Positions 36,597-46,242 are shown, counted from the stretch's first letter. The stretch is DNA of 64,000 nt from Anaerocolumna sp. AGMB13025 (GCF_029689925.1 NZ_CP121445.1:5948501-6012500), one strand, 5' to 3'. Translations and numbers: made by a program. Notes: generated by a model from the letters alone, not told the origin.

Positions 36597-38363
36597 TTAC
36601 TTTCCAGAATTCAGCAGTCCTGCCAACGAATTGCTTTGGGACTGTAATTTAGCCATTGCAGTTTCCATGGCAGAGAATTGTTTATAATATTTATTTTCCA
36701 TCTGTGTCAGCTTAGCTTCCAAAGTAGCAACTTGTTTTTTATAACTATCCTGTTCTTTATCCATTAATTTATCATCATAAAAAGTATATATGCTTCTTAC
36801 ATTAGGAATAGCTTTCATTTTATCCCCCATTGCATCATACAACTTCTGGGATATACCTGATATCGCTTTCATAACAGTGTCCGGGTCATCTGTAAGTGCT
36901 TTCATCAGCTTATCTTTTTGGTCAGAATAGGTTGAATCATCTTTATCTCCATATATATGTAATAACCCTTTTTCCGTATAATCCGAAGATGTTTGGATTC
37001 CAAAGGTATCCAAAGAATATCGCTTGCCGTTCACTGTCACCGAGGACATAAGTGCGGATTTCATTGAATCGATCAAGAAACCTAGGGAACTGTCACGCCT
37101 CAACGAGGAATCTTTAATCTTGGTTTCCCATTTTTCAATTTGATCATCGGTCATGGCTTCTCTTTGATCATCAGTAAGAGGAGCATAGCCTTTCGCAGAA
37201 TTTGCATAGTACAGTTTGTTCATTTGATCTAAGATATCATTATATGATTTAATAAAATTTTTCACCATATCATAAGTTGCCTGGGTGTTATCTGTTATGT
37301 TTAAGCTGATACTTTGTCCGGCTGCTGTTTTATCTTTAATATTTAACGTTAACCCATTCACTGTTATGTCATTTGTAGAATATTCAAGTTCAACACCATT
37401 AAGCTCAATTTTACTGTTTTTAGCAGCTATAAGGGTAGATAGAGTCGATGCTCCGTCAACTTTGCTTCCGTCAGATTTCAATGCATCAAGACCTAATTTA
37501 TTCAGTTTGGTAAAGTCATCCGTTAGAACAGGATTCTGAAATTCTGCTTTATAATTATCTGCTAATGCAGAAACTGCGGCATCTTGATCATCTGGCGCAA
37601 AACCCGTAAGTATGTTTTTAGCGGTATCGATATCAGAAGGGACACTGGCATCACTAAGAAGCGTTGCTAAAGCACCATCAACTTTAGCTTTATCATTGGC
37701 AGCAAGTGATGAATATCCAACTTTATCCAATATATTATTTTTCATATTGACTGCCGAAGATGTGTAACTGGAAATTTGAAAGCTGTTTGCTGTACCACTT
37801 TCTTTCGAACTTATAAATAATCTCCCCTGCCCCGCATCATAACTTGCATTCAAGCCCGCCGATTTCGCTGCATTTACAAAATCAGCAATAGTTGTAGTTG
37901 ATTTCACTTCAAGTGTTTTAGCAGCGCTGCTGCCGGATTTGAAACTAAACACAGTGCCTGCATCAATACCCAAAGCATTCAGAGTAGTTTTTTCAGTTGC
38001 TTTTGCACCATTAAGTTCGATAACTCCGCCTGTAACATACTGCGCACCGGCAGTCTCTAAAATCTTTAGAGTCTGAGCCCCTGTGGGCGCATCTTTACCC
38101 GCAGTAACCGTAGCAATGTTTTCATTGGATGAAGTTACCTTCTTCGTCATGTAACTTCCCTGTAACCTCATATCACTTAACTGTTCTTTATAAAGCTTAG
38201 TCAGCTTTATATTCAGTTCTTTCCACTTATCTTCTTTCCACTCCGATAAAGTCAACTTATCCGATGTCTTCTTATTCTTAAGTTTCTGAGCACTGACTAA
38301 CTCCTTAATAATAGATTCTGTATCAAGTCCGGATATTAAACCCGTCATTCTTATTGTAGACAT
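36597..38363 (-). CDS. fliD: Flagellar filament cap protein FliD
   Basis: 588 residues. N-terminal FliD_N: MTGLISGLDTESIIKELV, then KSGSSAAKTLEV and TTIADFVNAAKSAGLNASYD-type repeats; C-terminal FliD_C: NFIKSYNDILDQMNKLYY, RDSSLGFLIDSMKSALMS, and a heptad-rich end with MENKYYKQFSAMETAMAKL. The length is at the upper end of the family because of an extra middle segment around residues 205-300. It caps the filament and guides flagellin assembly. AAGGAGG precedes the ATG. Confidence 0.95.
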   Translation of the reverse strand: MSTIRMTGLISGLDTESIIKELVSAQKLKNKKTSDKLTLSEWKEDKWKELNIKLTKLYKEQLSDMRLQGSYMTKKVTSSNENIATVTAGKDAPTGAQTLKILETAGAQYVTGGVIELNGAKATEKTTLNALGIDAGTVFSFKSGSSAAKTLEVKSTTTIADFVNAAKSAGLNASYDAGQGRLFISSKESGTANSFQISSYTSSAVNMKNNILDKVGYSSLAANDKAKVDGALATLLSDASVPSDIDTAKNILTGFAPDDQDAAVSALADNYKAEFQNPVLTDDFTKLNKLGLDALKSDGSKVDGASTLSTLIAAKNSKIELNGVELEYSTNDITVNGLTLNIKDKTAAGQSISLNITDNTQATYDMVKNFIKSYNDILDQMNKLYYANSAKGYAPLTDDQREAMTDDQIEKWETKIKDSSLRRDSSLGFLIDSMKSALMSSVTVNGKRYSLDTFGIQTSSDYTEKGLLHIYGDKDDSTYSDQKDKLMKALTDDPDTVMKAISGISQKLYDAMGDKMKAIPNVRSIYTFYDDKLMDKEQDSYKKQVATLEAKLTQMENKYYKQFSAMETAMAKLQSQSNSLAGLLNSGK

Positions 38364-38383
38364 ACTCCTACCTCCTTAGTGAA

Positions 38384-38806
38384 CTATCTCTTTTCATCTA
38401 CCAGCAGTCCGGCGACCTCCCATAATTTCTGCAGCATTTCCAGGGTCTCTTCCGGTGGAATTTCCCTGATTACTTTATCCGAATCCACATCCATTACTTT
38501 GATGGATACCCGGTTAATGTCTTCATGGTAGGAAAATTCACAGCGTGTTCTTGTTGGTTTGATTTTATTGTTGGTTTCGTTTAGTATACTCTTTAAGCGG
38601 TTTGCATTTGCCTGAGCATCTTTTTGTTTTTCTTCTTCTTTGGTTCCATCCTGTTTTCCGGTTAATGTTTTACCTGATGTTGTGTCAGCATCTGATCCTG
38701 GCAGGGTAACAGCCGGTTGTATTGTTACAGGTTGAACTCTTTGTTCCGGTTTATACTCTCCATATGGTACTGCATTTGCAATTGATTCGATTGCCATATT
38801 TGCCAC
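38384..38806 (-). CDS. flaG: FlaG family flagellar protein
   Basis: 140 residues. The N-terminal 80 are low complexity (Ala/Gly/Lys-rich) and probably disordered; the last 60 match FlaG: CEFSYHEDINRVSIKVMDVD, then KVIREIPPEETLEML. FlaG proteins influence filament length in several bacteria. First gene of the flaG-fliD-fliS-fliT-like unit and preceded by a sigma-D-like promoter. Confidence 0.9.
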   Translation of the reverse strand: MANMAIESIANAVPYGEYKPEQRVQPVTIQPAVTLPGSDADTTSGKTLTGKQDGTKEEEKQKDAQANANRLKSILNETNNKIKPTRTRCEFSYHEDINRVSIKVMDVDSDKVIREIPPEETLEMLQKLWEVAGLLVDEKR

Positions 38807-38851
38807 CTCCGTGTGTGCGGGTATTATCCCATTCCATTGTATTTAGCTATT

Positions 38852-38878
38852 ATATCGGCATTTTTATCATTTTGTTAA
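38852..38878 (-). promoter_or_regulatory. Candidate sigma-D promoter of the flaG-fliD-fliS unit
   Basis: The -10 is a perfect GCCGATAT on the minus strand; the -35 is TTAA (consensus TAAA) at exactly 15 bases. It lies about 45 bases before the flaG start. Confidence 0.6.
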
Positions 38879-38983
38879 TACCGGTACCTTCACTAATCGT
38901 TCGACATTTGTATCATGACAGCCTCCTTGCTGTTATTTGATACTGTTTTTATCGGTCTACTGAAACAACTTCTTTATAACTCT

Positions 38984-39205
38984 CTACTGGAACAGCTTCT
39001 TTATATCTTCCAATGAAGCCTGGCTGTTCGCAGATTCTTTATTGGCTTCCTGTATCTGTATATAGATCTCTTTCCGGTAGATCGGCACTGATTTGGGTGC
39101 GCTGATTCCTATTTTCACCTGGTCACCTTTTATTTCAAGTATGGACAGTTCAATGTCATTGCCGATCATGATGGATTCGTTTAGTTTTCTGGTAAGGGCT
39201 AGCAT
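38984..39205 (-). CDS. csrA: Translational repressor CsrA
   Basis: 73 residues, the usual size. The family core is complete: MLALTRKLNESIMIGNDIEL, VKIGISAPKSVPIYRKEIY. Binds GGA-containing hairpins to block translation; in Bacillus its target is the flagellin leader and its antagonist is FliW. Its ATG overlaps the fliW stop as TAATG, so stoichiometry with FliW is translationally coupled. Confidence 0.97.
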   Translation of the reverse strand: MLALTRKLNESIMIGNDIELSILEIKGDQVKIGISAPKSVPIYRKEIYIQIQEANKESANSQASLEDIKKLFQ

Positions 39206-39675
39206 TAGTTCTCTCCCTTCTCTTCTTTTAGCCTTTGCATTGCATCATAAACATTATATTTTACTTCGTAATCCTGGTTATCCACAATGATCTGGCAGCC
39301 TTTTCTGGTATCGGAATTTATGATAAACGGCGCTTTGAGATTTGCCGACATTTTTGTAAGTTCTGCAGGAACCGTAAGGGATAATAAGATGACCAGATTC
39401 TGTTCCGTTATGTCTCCGATTTCTTTTAATATCTCATCTTCTACAATGGGATTGTAGTCTGACTTTATTAAAAAAGGATTGATAACCGGCAGCGCAAGAC
39501 TTTGCTCCTCAAGGCTCTGAAGCCAGGATATCCCAGGTTTATCCCCTTCTTCCAAATCATATAGAATGGTATATCTTTTATATTGCTCAAAGCCCATAAT
39601 ACCACTGGCAAAGGTTATGATCTTTTCTTCCTCCAGATTGATTTCCCCAAAATATTTCGTTTTAACTAACATCAT
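39205..39675 (-). CDS. fliW: Flagellar assembly factor FliW
   Basis: 156 residues; contains the conserved ITFASGIMGFEQYKRYTIL, LQSLEEQSLALPVINPFL and the end LKAPFIINSDTRKGCQIIVD (the last given as KAPFIINSDTRKGCQ). FliW binds either flagellin or CsrA; flagellin accumulation frees FliW to inhibit CsrA. GGGAGAA precedes the ATG. It lies 150 bases downstream of flgL. Confidence 0.96.
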   Translation of the reverse strand: MMLVKTKYFGEINLEEEKIITFASGIMGFEQYKRYTILYDLEEGDKPGISWLQSLEEQSLALPVINPFLIKSDYNPIVEDEILKEIGDITEQNLVILLSLTVPAELTKMSANLKAPFIINSDTRKGCQIIVDNQDYEVKYNVYDAMQRLKEEKGEN

Positions 39676-39764
39676 TTCTCCCTTCTTGTATTTAGGTGAT
39701 TGCGAGAGTTCACATAAGGTTTAAAAGCTTCCTGGTTTTGCAACTACCTGCCCATTGTTTTATT

Positions 39765-39800
39765 TATGGCATACCCGGATTTCATACCGAATATGCCATA
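39765..39800 (-). terminator. Hairpin between flgL and fliW
   Basis: TATGGCATA and TATGCCATA, with extra CGG/CCG pairs inside. It lacks a good U tract, so it may attenuate or process the transcript rather than end it; flgL, fliW and csrA otherwise form a run. Confidence 0.4.
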
Positions 39801-39828
39801 GAAAATCTCAAAGAAGTTTATAAATAGT

Positions 39829-41328
39829 TTACAGAAAATCCAGTAATGTATTCTGAACTACTTTAGATGCCGCTGATAGGGATGCATTATATATTACTTC
39901 GGCAGAATTATATTTAATATAAGTCTCTACCATATCCACGTCTTCATTCGTAGACATGAGGTCGGTAAACTCCACCTGCTGGTCGGATAATCTGTTTTCC
40001 GTAAGTTCAAGTCTTACATACCGGCTTCCTAAATCCGCAATAGCCACATTTACAGTATTCTGGGATTCGTTTGAATGGGTAATACCGCTCCCAAACTTCT
40101 TCTGCATAATATCATTTTTTAAGGTAAGCTCTGTCTTTAACTGCTGTTTTAACTGATTGAGCTTATCCGTCTGGTTGGCATAGTTAGGGTCTGCCAGCAT
40201 TTTATCCACATCGGCAATTTTTTGTTCTGCTGCCTTAACATCCTGCACCGCTTTTAAGATTTCATCGATATCCCTTCCGATATTATGCTGTAAGGCATCA
40301 CTACCCTGGGTGTTTACTGTTAATTTCTGATTGAAATTGATTTCATACTGGATATCCTGATCCTGCTTCGTGTAATGTTTATCCTCAGCCACAGGAGAAC
40401 CGGTCAAATGAACATCACTGTCAAAATAGTGTTCCGGTCTCAAATCACCCTCTTTAAAATTGGTTTTTCTGTAATCGACGGATATACTGGCAGCATTTTT
40501 TAACGTATTATTTGCTCCATCCGAAAGGATCAGTTCACCGGTTTCCGGTATATAATTAATCTCTCCGGCAACCGGTTGGTATGCCGTAGGATCACTGGCA
40601 CTCTTAGTCGTAATATGAGGCACTGTGATTGCAGCACCGGTTTTATCAAGTGCAGTCACTTTGCCGTTTAAGTCTACATCTGTAACACCATCCGGCATTT
40701 TCATATCCAGGTTATCATAGGAAAGTCTGATACGATAAGAAGTGTTCATAGTCGGTGAGGCACTATAGTCTGTTGAAGGATCATAGTCGTCTACCGAATA
40801 GGTTCCTGACACTTTTGAGATGCTTTCTATATTTTTCCCTGAAAAATTCTCTGTAATCGTATATTCTAAATCCGTGGAAGGTTTATCAAATATCAGGCTG
40901 GTATCCGTTTTATATCCGGTAAATACGTATCTACCGGCATAATTTGCATTGCCCTCCTGATAAATCTGCTCTTTGTACTGCTCCAGATTTTTTATAATAC
41001 TTTCTCTGTCGTCTGCCGACAAAGGATCACTGGAACCTTGTACACAGGCAGTATTAATATTGGTAAGAATACTATTGATATTCGTCAAGGCGCCTTCTGT
41101 CACATCCATCCAGGATTTTGCATCAGGAATATTCTTTTCGTAATATTGATTCAGCTCTGCAAGATTCGTTCGCAATTTTAATGCCCGAACCGCAACAATA
41201 GGATCTTCGGAGGGACGCTGTATTTTCTTACCGGAGGCATACTGTGCATCTAATGCCGAGAGATTATTCTTATTCTTATTAATGCTGTTCATCATATTGT
41301 TGGTCATCATTTGATTTGTAATTCGCAT
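39829..41328 (-). CDS. flgL: Flagellar hook-filament junction protein FlgL
   Basis: 499 residues, longer than the usual 300 or so. The N-terminus RITNQMMTNNMMNSINKNK and PSEDPIVAVRALKLR, and the C-terminal LGSRYVRLELTENRLSDQQV with DMVETYIKYNSAEVIYNA, mark it as FlgL. The extra length is an insertion between about residues 155 and 320 that includes a Gly/Asp-rich, calcium-binding-like stretch. It joins FlgK to the filament. Confidence 0.93.
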   Translation of the reverse strand: MRITNQMMTNNMMNSINKNKNNLSALDAQYASGKKIQRPSEDPIVAVRALKLRTNLAELNQYYEKNIPDAKSWMDVTEGALTNINSILTNINTACVQGSSDPLSADDRESIIKNLEQYKEQIYQEGNANYAGRYVFTGYKTDTSLIFDKPSTDLEYTITENFSGKNIESISKVSGTYSVDDYDPSTDYSASPTMNTSYRIRLSYDNLDMKMPDGVTDVDLNGKVTALDKTGAAITVPHITTKSASDPTAYQPVAGEINYIPETGELILSDGANNTLKNAASISVDYRKTNFKEGDLRPEHYFDSDVHLTGSPVAEDKHYTKQDQDIQYEINFNQKLTVNTQGSDALQHNIGRDIDEILKAVQDVKAAEQKIADVDKMLADPNYANQTDKLNQLKQQLKTELTLKNDIMQKKFGSGITHSNESQNTVNVAIADLGSRYVRLELTENRLSDQQVEFTDLMSTNEDVDMVETYIKYNSAEVIYNASLSAASKVVQNTLLDFL

Positions 41329-41463
41329 ATTATACCTCTTCTTACCACAGTCTTAATCTGTGATAATGCCATTCATCTGCGTTTGAAAGAATCTGATTCT
41401 GGCATTCCTTTCTTTATAATTTTTCTAAAAGACCGGTTCCGTCACCTTAAGCCCAGTTAATTA

Positions 41464-43227
41464 TCATACTCCGGTACCATTGATTAATTTATCATAAACT
41501 TCATTCATGGTCTGTATGACTTTCGCCGATAAATTATAAGCATTCTGGAATTTTACCAGGTTCATGGCTTCTTCATCAACATCTACGCCGGATACGGATA
41601 ATCTCTGGTTTTTTATCATATCCAAGATATCCCCCTGGTTCTTGGCAAATTTATTTGCTTTGTCGGTATCAACACCCACCTCAGCCACCAAAGTCTGGAA
41701 AAAGGATGCCGGCGTGCCCTGTTTGAACATGGATTTATCATCTTTTAAGGCCAGTAATTTTTTCAGGATATCATTTTTCTCAACCCCGTTTTCCACATTA
41801 CTGCCGGTTACCACAAGGTTTGGATCATCTCTGACTTTATCTGTTATTGTAAAATTAGCAGCCGTGAGGTTGTAATAATCTTCATAATTTGCAAAGGTAT
41901 AATTATCGCCCGTCACAGGATTTCTGCCATTAAAGAAATCTATCCCTGCATTCCCATTCAGGTCTACGCCGCTTTTATGCAGGTCGTTAAATTCTTTGGA
42001 AAAGGTTCTTACCAGTTGGTTAAGCTGTCCCATATAGTAAGGAATTCCTTTATAGTCTATACTGTCACCAACAGAAACCTCTTTACCGGCTGCATTAGCT
42101 GTCAGATTTTTATCAAGGGTAAAGGTATAGGAATTGGTATTCGTAGCAGCATCATAGGTTACTGTAAAATTGCTATAGGTATATTCTTCATTTCCGATTG
42201 TTATGACACCGGGAATGGGAGCATTTAATTTTTCAATGGAATTAATATTGGAATTGGTTACTGTTATCTGGTTGGAGCCTGCTGCTCCTGTGGCAACGGT
42301 TCCTCTTAGGTTTTCATTGTTATTGCCATCCCTTACTTCAATTAAAGACTTTAAATATCCGCCCAGAGATGAGCTGCTTGTGCCAAAATCATTTCCGTTG
42401 CTCCACTGGATATCATACAAGCCATCCACATCATTCTGGTTCACTTTATTGGTTCTGGGGACAACTTGTAACGTATTATAATCACCGGTGTTTACTAAGG
42501 TTTGTCCGTCTATCTTAACGGTAAAGCTGGTAACACCCACGTCATTACCCACTACGTTTTCATTATAGGTTATGTTTACGATACTTGATAAGTCATCTAG
42601 CAAAAGCTGTCTTTGATCTCTTAAATCATTGGCAGTACCACCGCCAGATTCCAGTACGTTAATCTGTTTTGTTACTGTTGCAATCTGCTGCCCCAGGGAA
42701 TTAATCCGGTCTACCTGGTTTTTTACTTCAAAGTTACATTCTTCCTGTACACTTTTAAGGTTCGTCGCCATACTGTTAAAATAATCTGTAAGACTATTGG
42801 CGTAATTGGTTATCTCGGTCCGTTTGGTTAAATTGGCGGAATCCGTGGATAATGACTGGAGACTGGTAAACAGCTTATTAAATGAAGTAGTAAATCCATC
42901 TACTGATACTTCATTAAAATAATTCTCGATTTCAGTCATGGCATACTGTTTTGCCGAATAGCCTCCCAAAATCGTATTACTGTTTCTGAATTTCAAATCG
43001 TAGTAAGCATTCCTGGCCTGGACGATTGCTGTCGCTTCAACACCGGTACCCACCATACCGTAACTTTTGTTCACTTTAATGGGTACACCGGCCTTTTGTT
43101 CTAATATCTGTCTTGTATAACCATCTGTTTCCGCATTGGTTACATTATGCGCGGTTGTATTAAGTGCTGCCTGATAGGTAAATAATCCAGTAGTTCCTAT
43201 ATTTAGTCCGAAAAATGTAGATGGCAT
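41464..43227 (-). CDS. flgK: Flagellar hook-associated protein FlgK, copy 1
   Basis: 587 residues. FlgK/rod-hook N-terminus: FFGLNIGTTGLFTYQAALNT with TAHNVTNAETDGYTRQ, then the coiled D1 domain with INSLGQQIATVTKQINVLE and ANDLRDQRQLLLDDL, and the C-terminus VSGVDVDEEAMNLVKFQNAY. It lies 31 bases downstream of a second flgK homologue, with which it shares architecture but modest identity. Confidence 0.92.
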   Translation of the reverse strand: MPSTFFGLNIGTTGLFTYQAALNTTAHNVTNAETDGYTRQILEQKAGVPIKVNKSYGMVGTGVEATAIVQARNAYYDLKFRNSNTILGGYSAKQYAMTEIENYFNEVSVDGFTTSFNKLFTSLQSLSTDSANLTKRTEITNYANSLTDYFNSMATNLKSVQEECNFEVKNQVDRINSLGQQIATVTKQINVLESGGGTANDLRDQRQLLLDDLSSIVNITYNENVVGNDVGVTSFTVKIDGQTLVNTGDYNTLQVVPRTNKVNQNDVDGLYDIQWSNGNDFGTSSSSLGGYLKSLIEVRDGNNNENLRGTVATGAAGSNQITVTNSNINSIEKLNAPIPGVITIGNEEYTYSNFTVTYDAATNTNSYTFTLDKNLTANAAGKEVSVGDSIDYKGIPYYMGQLNQLVRTFSKEFNDLHKSGVDLNGNAGIDFFNGRNPVTGDNYTFANYEDYYNLTAANFTITDKVRDDPNLVVTGSNVENGVEKNDILKKLLALKDDKSMFKQGTPASFFQTLVAEVGVDTDKANKFAKNQGDILDMIKNQRLSVSGVDVDEEAMNLVKFQNAYNLSAKVIQTMNEVYDKLINGTGV

Positions 43228-43258
43228 GTTATCACCTCTGTCCTCTTATTAATAATTG

Positions 43259-44953
43259 TTATCTCCCAAGTGTGTTAATAACGTGTTCCAGCATTTCATT
43301 TATTACATTGATATATCTTGAAGAAGCATTATAAGCATGTTGATATTTTATTAAATTGGTTAATTCTTCATCGGAGGATACCCCTGAAACCTGTTGTCGC
43401 TGGTTATCAATATTGCCTGTCAAAGTTGCCTGATTATCACTGATACCCTTTAACTGTTCTCCCCTTGTAGCAAGATCTCCGATAAAGGCCGTATAATAAT
43501 CCTTAAAGGTACTCTTCGTCAGGGAATTGGGTGATAAGGTAGCAAAGGGTGTTTTCCATATGGAAGCCAATGCTTCCGCAGCCTTTACATCCACTTCTCC
43601 GGTACGTGCATTGGAGCTTAATGGTATTAATGAGTAGTTGCTCTTTATGTTTTTGTTGATTTCAATTTGACTTAAGGTAAACAGGGAATACGTATCCGAA
43701 GGATCTTCTTCATTATAAACCATAGTATCTGCCGGGAGCCCATAAGTTGCCGCTTCCGCTGCGGTTATAGGTCTATACCGGTCTACCGTCTTGCGATTGA
43801 ATAATCCCTCTCCCATGGTATAGTTAGGATCCATTCCAACCGGTGCCTTATCCTTATCTAAAACCGTTATGCTTGTTCCACTCAAGGGATCTGTCACTGT
43901 CTTATTGGGACTTAATACATCATTGATCGCCGTTACCACTCCGTGAATTAACTGATCAAACTGTGCTTGTACCGTCATGATGACTGAGGTATTAATGTTG
44001 GTGTTATAGTCCTCAGGAGACCTGAGCATATCGGTGTAATTCGCGGTACCGTTACCTCTGGATACCAGTAAGCCTTTTAAGGAACCTATGTCTGTATTAT
44101 CCTGGGTTGAAGTCGGTCTGTCCAGATTAAATACATCCGTGTCATTATAACCTGGCCATACCGGTTTTAGTAAAGGAGAGGAATCACTGACCTTGGCAGT
44201 ACCCATCTTGTAAGTACCCGTTTCAGAAACTAACTGTACGCCTTCTGCACTGACGGTAACGACGCCATTCGGTTTTTCTTTATAGGTTATGCTGATGATT
44301 TGTCCCAATTCGTCAAGGAGGTTATTTCTTTCATCCCTTAAATCATTGGCATGTTCTACACCATTGCATTCATTTGCACTAATTTCACCATTTAATGTAT
44401 TAATTCGGTCCGCAATGTCATTGATACGGTCTACCTTATCTGTAATTTGTTTATTAAGGTTTACCTGGTATTCTTTTAATTGATTCTGTATAATCCCGGC
44501 TCGTTCCAGGAAGGACTGTGCATTCTGCACTAAGGAAGCACGGGCTTCAATCTGACCCGGGGTTTTTGATAATTCCTGTAGGGAAGTCCATAAATCGTTC
44601 AGTGAATTCTGAAATGCAACCCCTTCTGTCTCTCCAAGCATACCTTCAACTTCTTCTACGGCTTGGTACTGTACCTCATAAAACCCTTGCCTTCCGGTTT
44701 CCTGACGATATGCTTTATCTAAAAACATATCCCTTACCTGTCTTACCGTAGCAATATCGGTACCTAAGCCGGTCTGAAGACTGGATAAATGGGTTACGCC
44801 CCATTTTATATAGGTACTGTCCTGCTGTAGTACCTGCTGCCTTACATAACCCGGCGAATTTACATTCGCCAAATTATGTGCCGTCGTATTAAGGGAATTC
44901 TGACTGGCACCAAGACCGGATACTCCTATATACAAACTGCTCATTAAACTCAT
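43259..44953 (-). CDS. flgK: Flagellar hook-associated protein FlgK, copy 2
   Basis: 564 residues. Begins SSLYIGVSGLGASQNSLNTT and AHNLANVNSPGYVRQQV, has EISANECNGVEHANDLRDER in the coiled domain, and ends VSSDEELTNLIKYQHAYNAS before INEMLEHVINTLG. Same family as the gene just downstream; which of the two is the principal junction protein is not clear. Preceded by flgN by 33 bases. Confidence 0.91.
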   Translation of the reverse strand: MSLMSSLYIGVSGLGASQNSLNTTAHNLANVNSPGYVRQQVLQQDSTYIKWGVTHLSSLQTGLGTDIATVRQVRDMFLDKAYRQETGRQGFYEVQYQAVEEVEGMLGETEGVAFQNSLNDLWTSLQELSKTPGQIEARASLVQNAQSFLERAGIIQNQLKEYQVNLNKQITDKVDRINDIADRINTLNGEISANECNGVEHANDLRDERNNLLDELGQIISITYKEKPNGVVTVSAEGVQLVSETGTYKMGTAKVSDSSPLLKPVWPGYNDTDVFNLDRPTSTQDNTDIGSLKGLLVSRGNGTANYTDMLRSPEDYNTNINTSVIMTVQAQFDQLIHGVVTAINDVLSPNKTVTDPLSGTSITVLDKDKAPVGMDPNYTMGEGLFNRKTVDRYRPITAAEAATYGLPADTMVYNEEDPSDTYSLFTLSQIEINKNIKSNYSLIPLSSNARTGEVDVKAAEALASIWKTPFATLSPNSLTKSTFKDYYTAFIGDLATRGEQLKGISDNQATLTGNIDNQRQQVSGVSSDEELTNLIKYQHAYNASSRYINVINEMLEHVINTLGR

Positions 44954-44986
44954 AGAATTTCACCTGCCTTAACTTTTCTCTCATTA

Positions 44987-45502
44987 CTACTGCTTTGCAT
45001 CAAACATCCCTGTTTGCAAAGAGGGCATATCAAATTGTGAAGCGCCCTTATTGTAGCTTAGATTCCCCGGTGACATCCTTGTACTCTGAATAAAATTCAT
45101 ATTGAATTCTATCATCTCTAGGGATTGCTGTATTAACGATTTGTTATGATTGTTGATTTCAACAAGTCTTTGAATTGTATTTTTTAGATTATCATGAATT
45201 TCGGAAAGTTGTTTCTGTTCTTTCGGTTGTTTCTCCAGAATCTGGATAACTGTCCGGATATGGATTGTCCCTGGATCCTTATTTACTACTGTGCCGATAT
45301 TAATGACTACCTCATCCCGTTTCCGTTCCAAAGCATTAATCGCTTCTATCATTGCCTGTTCCCGTTCGGTTATATCCTGCAAAGTTATCAGGTCATTGCT
45401 TACGATTACCTCTGTCTTATTTTCTGCAATAGGAATCAATTTTTTATAAATCTCATATTCCTGCTGCAGCGTATCAATTAATTCTTCAATTAAGCTTGCC
45501 AC
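44987..45502 (-). CDS. flgN: Flagellar chaperone FlgN
   Basis: 171 residues, helical, of the FlgN family: LIEELIDTLQQEYEIYKKL at the start, SNDLITLQDITEREQAM, and a C-terminal NKSLIQQSLEMIEFNMNF. It binds FlgK and FlgL before export. The start is a GTG at 45502 with AGAGGG upstream; no ATG fits. Sits between flgM and the flgK pair. Confidence 0.88.
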   Translation of the reverse strand: MASLIEELIDTLQQEYEIYKKLIPIAENKTEVIVSNDLITLQDITEREQAMIEAINALERKRDEVVINIGTVVNKDPGTIHIRTVIQILEKQPKEQKQLSEIHDNLKNTIQRLVEINNHNKSLIQQSLEMIEFNMNFIQSTRMSPGNLSYNKGASQFDMPSLQTGMFDAKQ

Positions 45503-45549
45503 AGAAAAACAACCCTCTTTTCCTTAGAATTAAGCTTTCGCTTTCCGTT

Positions 45550-45828
45550 CTATATCAATTTTTCGAAATAGCTTTCCGTTATCTTATCAGCCACTTCTTC
45601 CATACTGATATTATAGTTGCCTGATTCTAATCGTTTTTTGATTTCATTCACTTTATCCGCTCTGATATCCTGCGTTGCTGATACTGCCTGCTTGGCTACC
45701 TGATAATCCTTAGCTGTTCTGGATATTTCAAGCTGGTCCGCAGCAGAAGTTCCCTGAACTTTTGATGTCTTCGTTACCGCACTGGTCTGATACACTTGTG
45801 AAATTTTGTTATATGCATCGATACGCAT
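45550..45828 (-). CDS. flgM: Anti-sigma factor FlgM
   Basis: 92 residues from the ATG at 45828; an upstream GTG is less likely because AGGTGG sits 8 bases before this ATG. MRIDAYNKISQVYQ and DQLEISRTAKDYQVAKQAV are typical of clostridial FlgM, with a C-terminal KINEIKKRLESGNYN-like region (here KVNEIKKRLESGNYN). Holds sigma-D inactive until the hook is finished. First gene of the flgM-flgN-flgK-flgK-flgL-fliW-csrA run. Confidence 0.93.
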   Translation of the reverse strand: MRIDAYNKISQVYQTSAVTKTSKVQGTSAADQLEISRTAKDYQVAKQAVSATQDIRADKVNEIKKRLESGNYNISMEEVADKITESYFEKLI

Positions 45829-45872
45829 TATTTCCACCACCTGTCTTACTTTTCATTTAACTTATATTTTAT

Positions 45873-45899
45873 TTATCGGATGTTTTGCACTTTATATTA
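45873..45899 (-). promoter_or_regulatory. Second candidate sigma-D promoter of flgM
   Basis: TAAT, then 15 bases, then TCCGATAA on the minus strand; the -35 has one mismatch. A TATAAT overlaps the -35 region and could instead serve sigma-A. About 45 bases before the ATG. Confidence 0.45.
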
Positions 45900-46107
45900 T
45901 AGCCAGTTAGAGCTTTTTTAAAAAAGTTATGGTAATTTTTTACTGCGTCCTTTAGGCTTCAGGAGGTAAGTTTCTTTTCTGTCAGATAATGTTTTCTGGT
46001 AAATTTTATTATATGTTTTCTTACTATTAAATGGTTATTTGTCTGTTTATTTACCTAATGTATTTCTAAAACTTATGCCATTTTTTCTGCGCTTTCATCT
46101 GATTCGT

Positions 46108-46134
46108 TTATCGGTTCATTTGCATGTATTTTTA
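46108..46134 (-). promoter_or_regulatory. Sigma-D promoter of the flgM operon
   Basis: TAAA, exactly 15 bases, then ACCGATAA on the minus strand: a near-perfect match to the sigma-D consensus. It lies about 280 bases before flgM, in otherwise gene-free DNA (45829-46325) that also has a duplicated TTGTGTTTTTATTTGT near 46150-46190. Confidence 0.7.
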
Positions 46135-46242
46135 TCGTTGTTTTAAATTTTAATTGTGTTTTTATTTGTATTTTTTTGTGTTTTTATTTGTGATTATCCA
46201 TATCCTTTTCTACCTTTTTATATAATTCCCAGATCACACAGT

